Of a stretch of 64,000 bases of DNA, positions 62,665 to 64,000 are shown piece after piece; within the stretch, counting starts at the first letter, position 1, and each line of letters begins with the position of its first letter. The notes below the pieces were generated by a model. The model was not told where the DNA came from, ran no database searches, and was given only the letters and a program-made list of their open reading frames with translations. The stretch comes from Antedon mediterranea. Lineage: Eukaryota > Echinodermata > Crinoidea > Comatulida > Antedonidae. The position numbers and the translations under genes are program-made. The stretch lies in assembly GCF_964355755.1 (NCBI RefSeq), contig NC_092676.1, positions 18,646,288-18,710,287 of the forward strand, given 5' to 3'.

Positions 62665-64000
62665 GTTTGTACAGAGGTCTTCCTCTAATTAAGAACCGCT
62701 TTAACAGTCTTGATCTTGATTATAGTCACAAGCAGTAGGTCATGACAGAATCGAATGAATGAGTCTCTTTCTTTAGAATACTTTTGAGAGGTAGCCAAGA
62801 TTGTGTCAAGGAGGTTGGATCATAATTTTGTTGTTATTTTGTGGGTAAAATACCAATACAACTCCATTACCTACAATGTTGAAACATGAACTAAGATGTT
62901 CTTTTCTAGATGTAAAACATGAGTACTAATGAGCAGTCTCCTTTATTGCCTGTAACTTTATCAATACTTTTAAATGCGTTTCATTGTAAAGGCTGTTAAT
63001 AGAAAAGTTGTTGGAAATAAACTTTTTTATTTATTTATTTTATTTTAATCATTTTGGCAATAGACATGATAAACTTTACAAAACAAAGAAATATATAATA
63101 TAAAAGAAGAAGATGGAGCATCATCAATAACATTTTATCTTATGCCCTGTGTTCTAATGAGCATGCATTTCACAGCAAATTATATATAATGGTACCTGTA
63201 AAGTATATATTGGTACAATTGCATGCTGGTCTTCCTCTAATGAAGAACCATTAACAAGTGATTGTAAAGGGGGTTTCAAGTTTTTTTCTCAGTGTCATGA
63301 TCATAATTTTGTTGGCCTTTGTGATGAAAATGTCAATACAATTTCATTAACTTAAATGCAAAGATGCAGATATAGAGACTGGATGTTCTTTCATTTCTTG
63401 GTAGAAAATATCATGGACCCAGATGCCTTAATTTAAATCTCATGTAATAAAGTGCCTGTACCATATCAATTCTTTTTCATTTATACCATTTTTAAAAGAC
63501 CTTTTCCACTTTGTTTTATGGTGCAATGAATCTTTAAATCTCTGTCTACACTATCAAACTTTTTGTGAAAAAAGGTGTGATGTGCCAAATATGGTACTAA
63601 TATGATGCCATCGTTTCCATATATGGGCACATCACATTTTGTTAACACATAAAGTTTAATAGTGTAGAGAGAGCTTATCTCATGCACTTTTCACTAATCA
63701 ACATATTTCAGAACAAATTATAATGATACCTTTCTGTAGTATTTTTTTATAAACATATAGATTTATGAGGTCCAATTTCCTTATGGTGAGCAAATGCTAA
63801 TTTTATGACCCAAAAAATACTCCCTTGTACACACTAATAAACAGATGCCACTTAGTGATCGAAAACTGTGTTAATCATTATAAGAGAGTTTCACATTTCA
63901 AGAAAAAGTGCTCTTCAAGGTGTACCGAATTTTGAAAATCATTTCCCCACGGCAACTGCTTTTATGGCGGTTGTCATTATTTTAATGTTATCTCTACTTT
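62665..64000. other. intron, 5' part
   Basis: It holds two diverged copies of a segment starting gtcttcctctaat (about 62676-62910 and 63229-63405) and a MITE at 63538-63675. The exon matching human exon 54 is not reached. Confidence 0.7.
63538..63675. mobile_element. Harbinger-like MITE, copy 6
   Basis: This 138-bp copy starts ATCTCTGTCTACACTATC after TAA. It ends TAATAGTGTAGAGAGAGCT. The interior is gtgatgtgccaaatatggta and gggcacatcacattttgtt. Confidence 0.85.

Larger units (their letters stand above)
53230..61753. other. large intron (8.5 kb)
   Basis: This is the intron matching human intron 51. It contains a candidate cassette exon (55545-55652), a 66-bp imperfect tandem (55676-55930) and a duplicated tRNA-like segment (56915-57234). 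It also contains a LINE 3' end (about 57390-58158), a TTAA-flanked MITE (58385-58718) and the 39-bp array (59190-60548). The remainder is AT-rich. Confidence 0.7.

Noticed and set aside
1-64000. Prokaryotic features such as operons, CRISPR arrays or phage genes
   Set aside because: Coding sequence is split into spliced exons and intergenic DNA is AT-rich with animal repeats. The tandem arrays here are adjacent units without unique spacers, so they are not CRISPR.

Overview
The window is animal (metazoan) genomic DNA. It is AT-rich, every coding block is flanked by GT-AG splice signals, and it is full of minisatellites, short inverted-repeat elements and tRNA-like repeats. One gene runs through the whole window on the + strand: the central rod of dystrophin/utrophin (DMD family). 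I can place 27 consecutive exons between 532 and 62664, giving 5853 coding bases (1951 codons) with no frame break. The start codon, actin-binding domain and first rod repeats lie before the window. The last rod repeats, WW, EF-hand, ZZ and C-terminal regions lie after it. The gene structure is so close to the vertebrate one that an invertebrate with conserved introns, probably an invertebrate deuterostome such as an echinoderm or hemichordate, is my best guess. The species cannot be read from the sequence.

The exons line up one by one with human DMD exons 21 to 53 (human sizes and sequence recalled, not searched). Several have the same length as in human (114, 162, 174, 173, 176, 150, 118 and 212 bp), six are exact or near fusions of two human exons, and all the non-zero intron phases agree. 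They cover spectrin-like repeats from the end of R5 to the start of R21 in human numbering, including hinge 3. The main departure is a 690-bp exon (15785-16474) that adds about 190 acidic, probably disordered residues between R13 and R14.

Region by region. 1-11434: 14 closely spaced exons with short introns, a 24-bp minisatellite, two small inverted-repeat elements, a possible antisense exon and a foldback element. 11435-24277: three exons and two large introns holding a GC-rich foldback element, SINE-like pieces and a candidate regulatory area with a hydrophobic mini-ORF. 24278-34356: one exon, then the largest intron (9.7 kb), with a possible alternative first exon near 29658. 34357-47177: six exons, a foldback element, and a tandem pair of tRNA-like genes with an unusual anticodon. 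47178-61753: three exons in large introns with a 144-bp six-copy array, a LINE 3' end and a 39-bp higher-order array. 61754-64000: two exons, then intron.

The product would be a segment of a long, flexible rod linking cortical actin to the dystroglycan complex at the membrane. Other long open frames in the window fall in tandem repeats or transposons and are not genes. The less certain items (cassette exon, alternative first exons, antisense exon, micropeptide) are marked as candidates.
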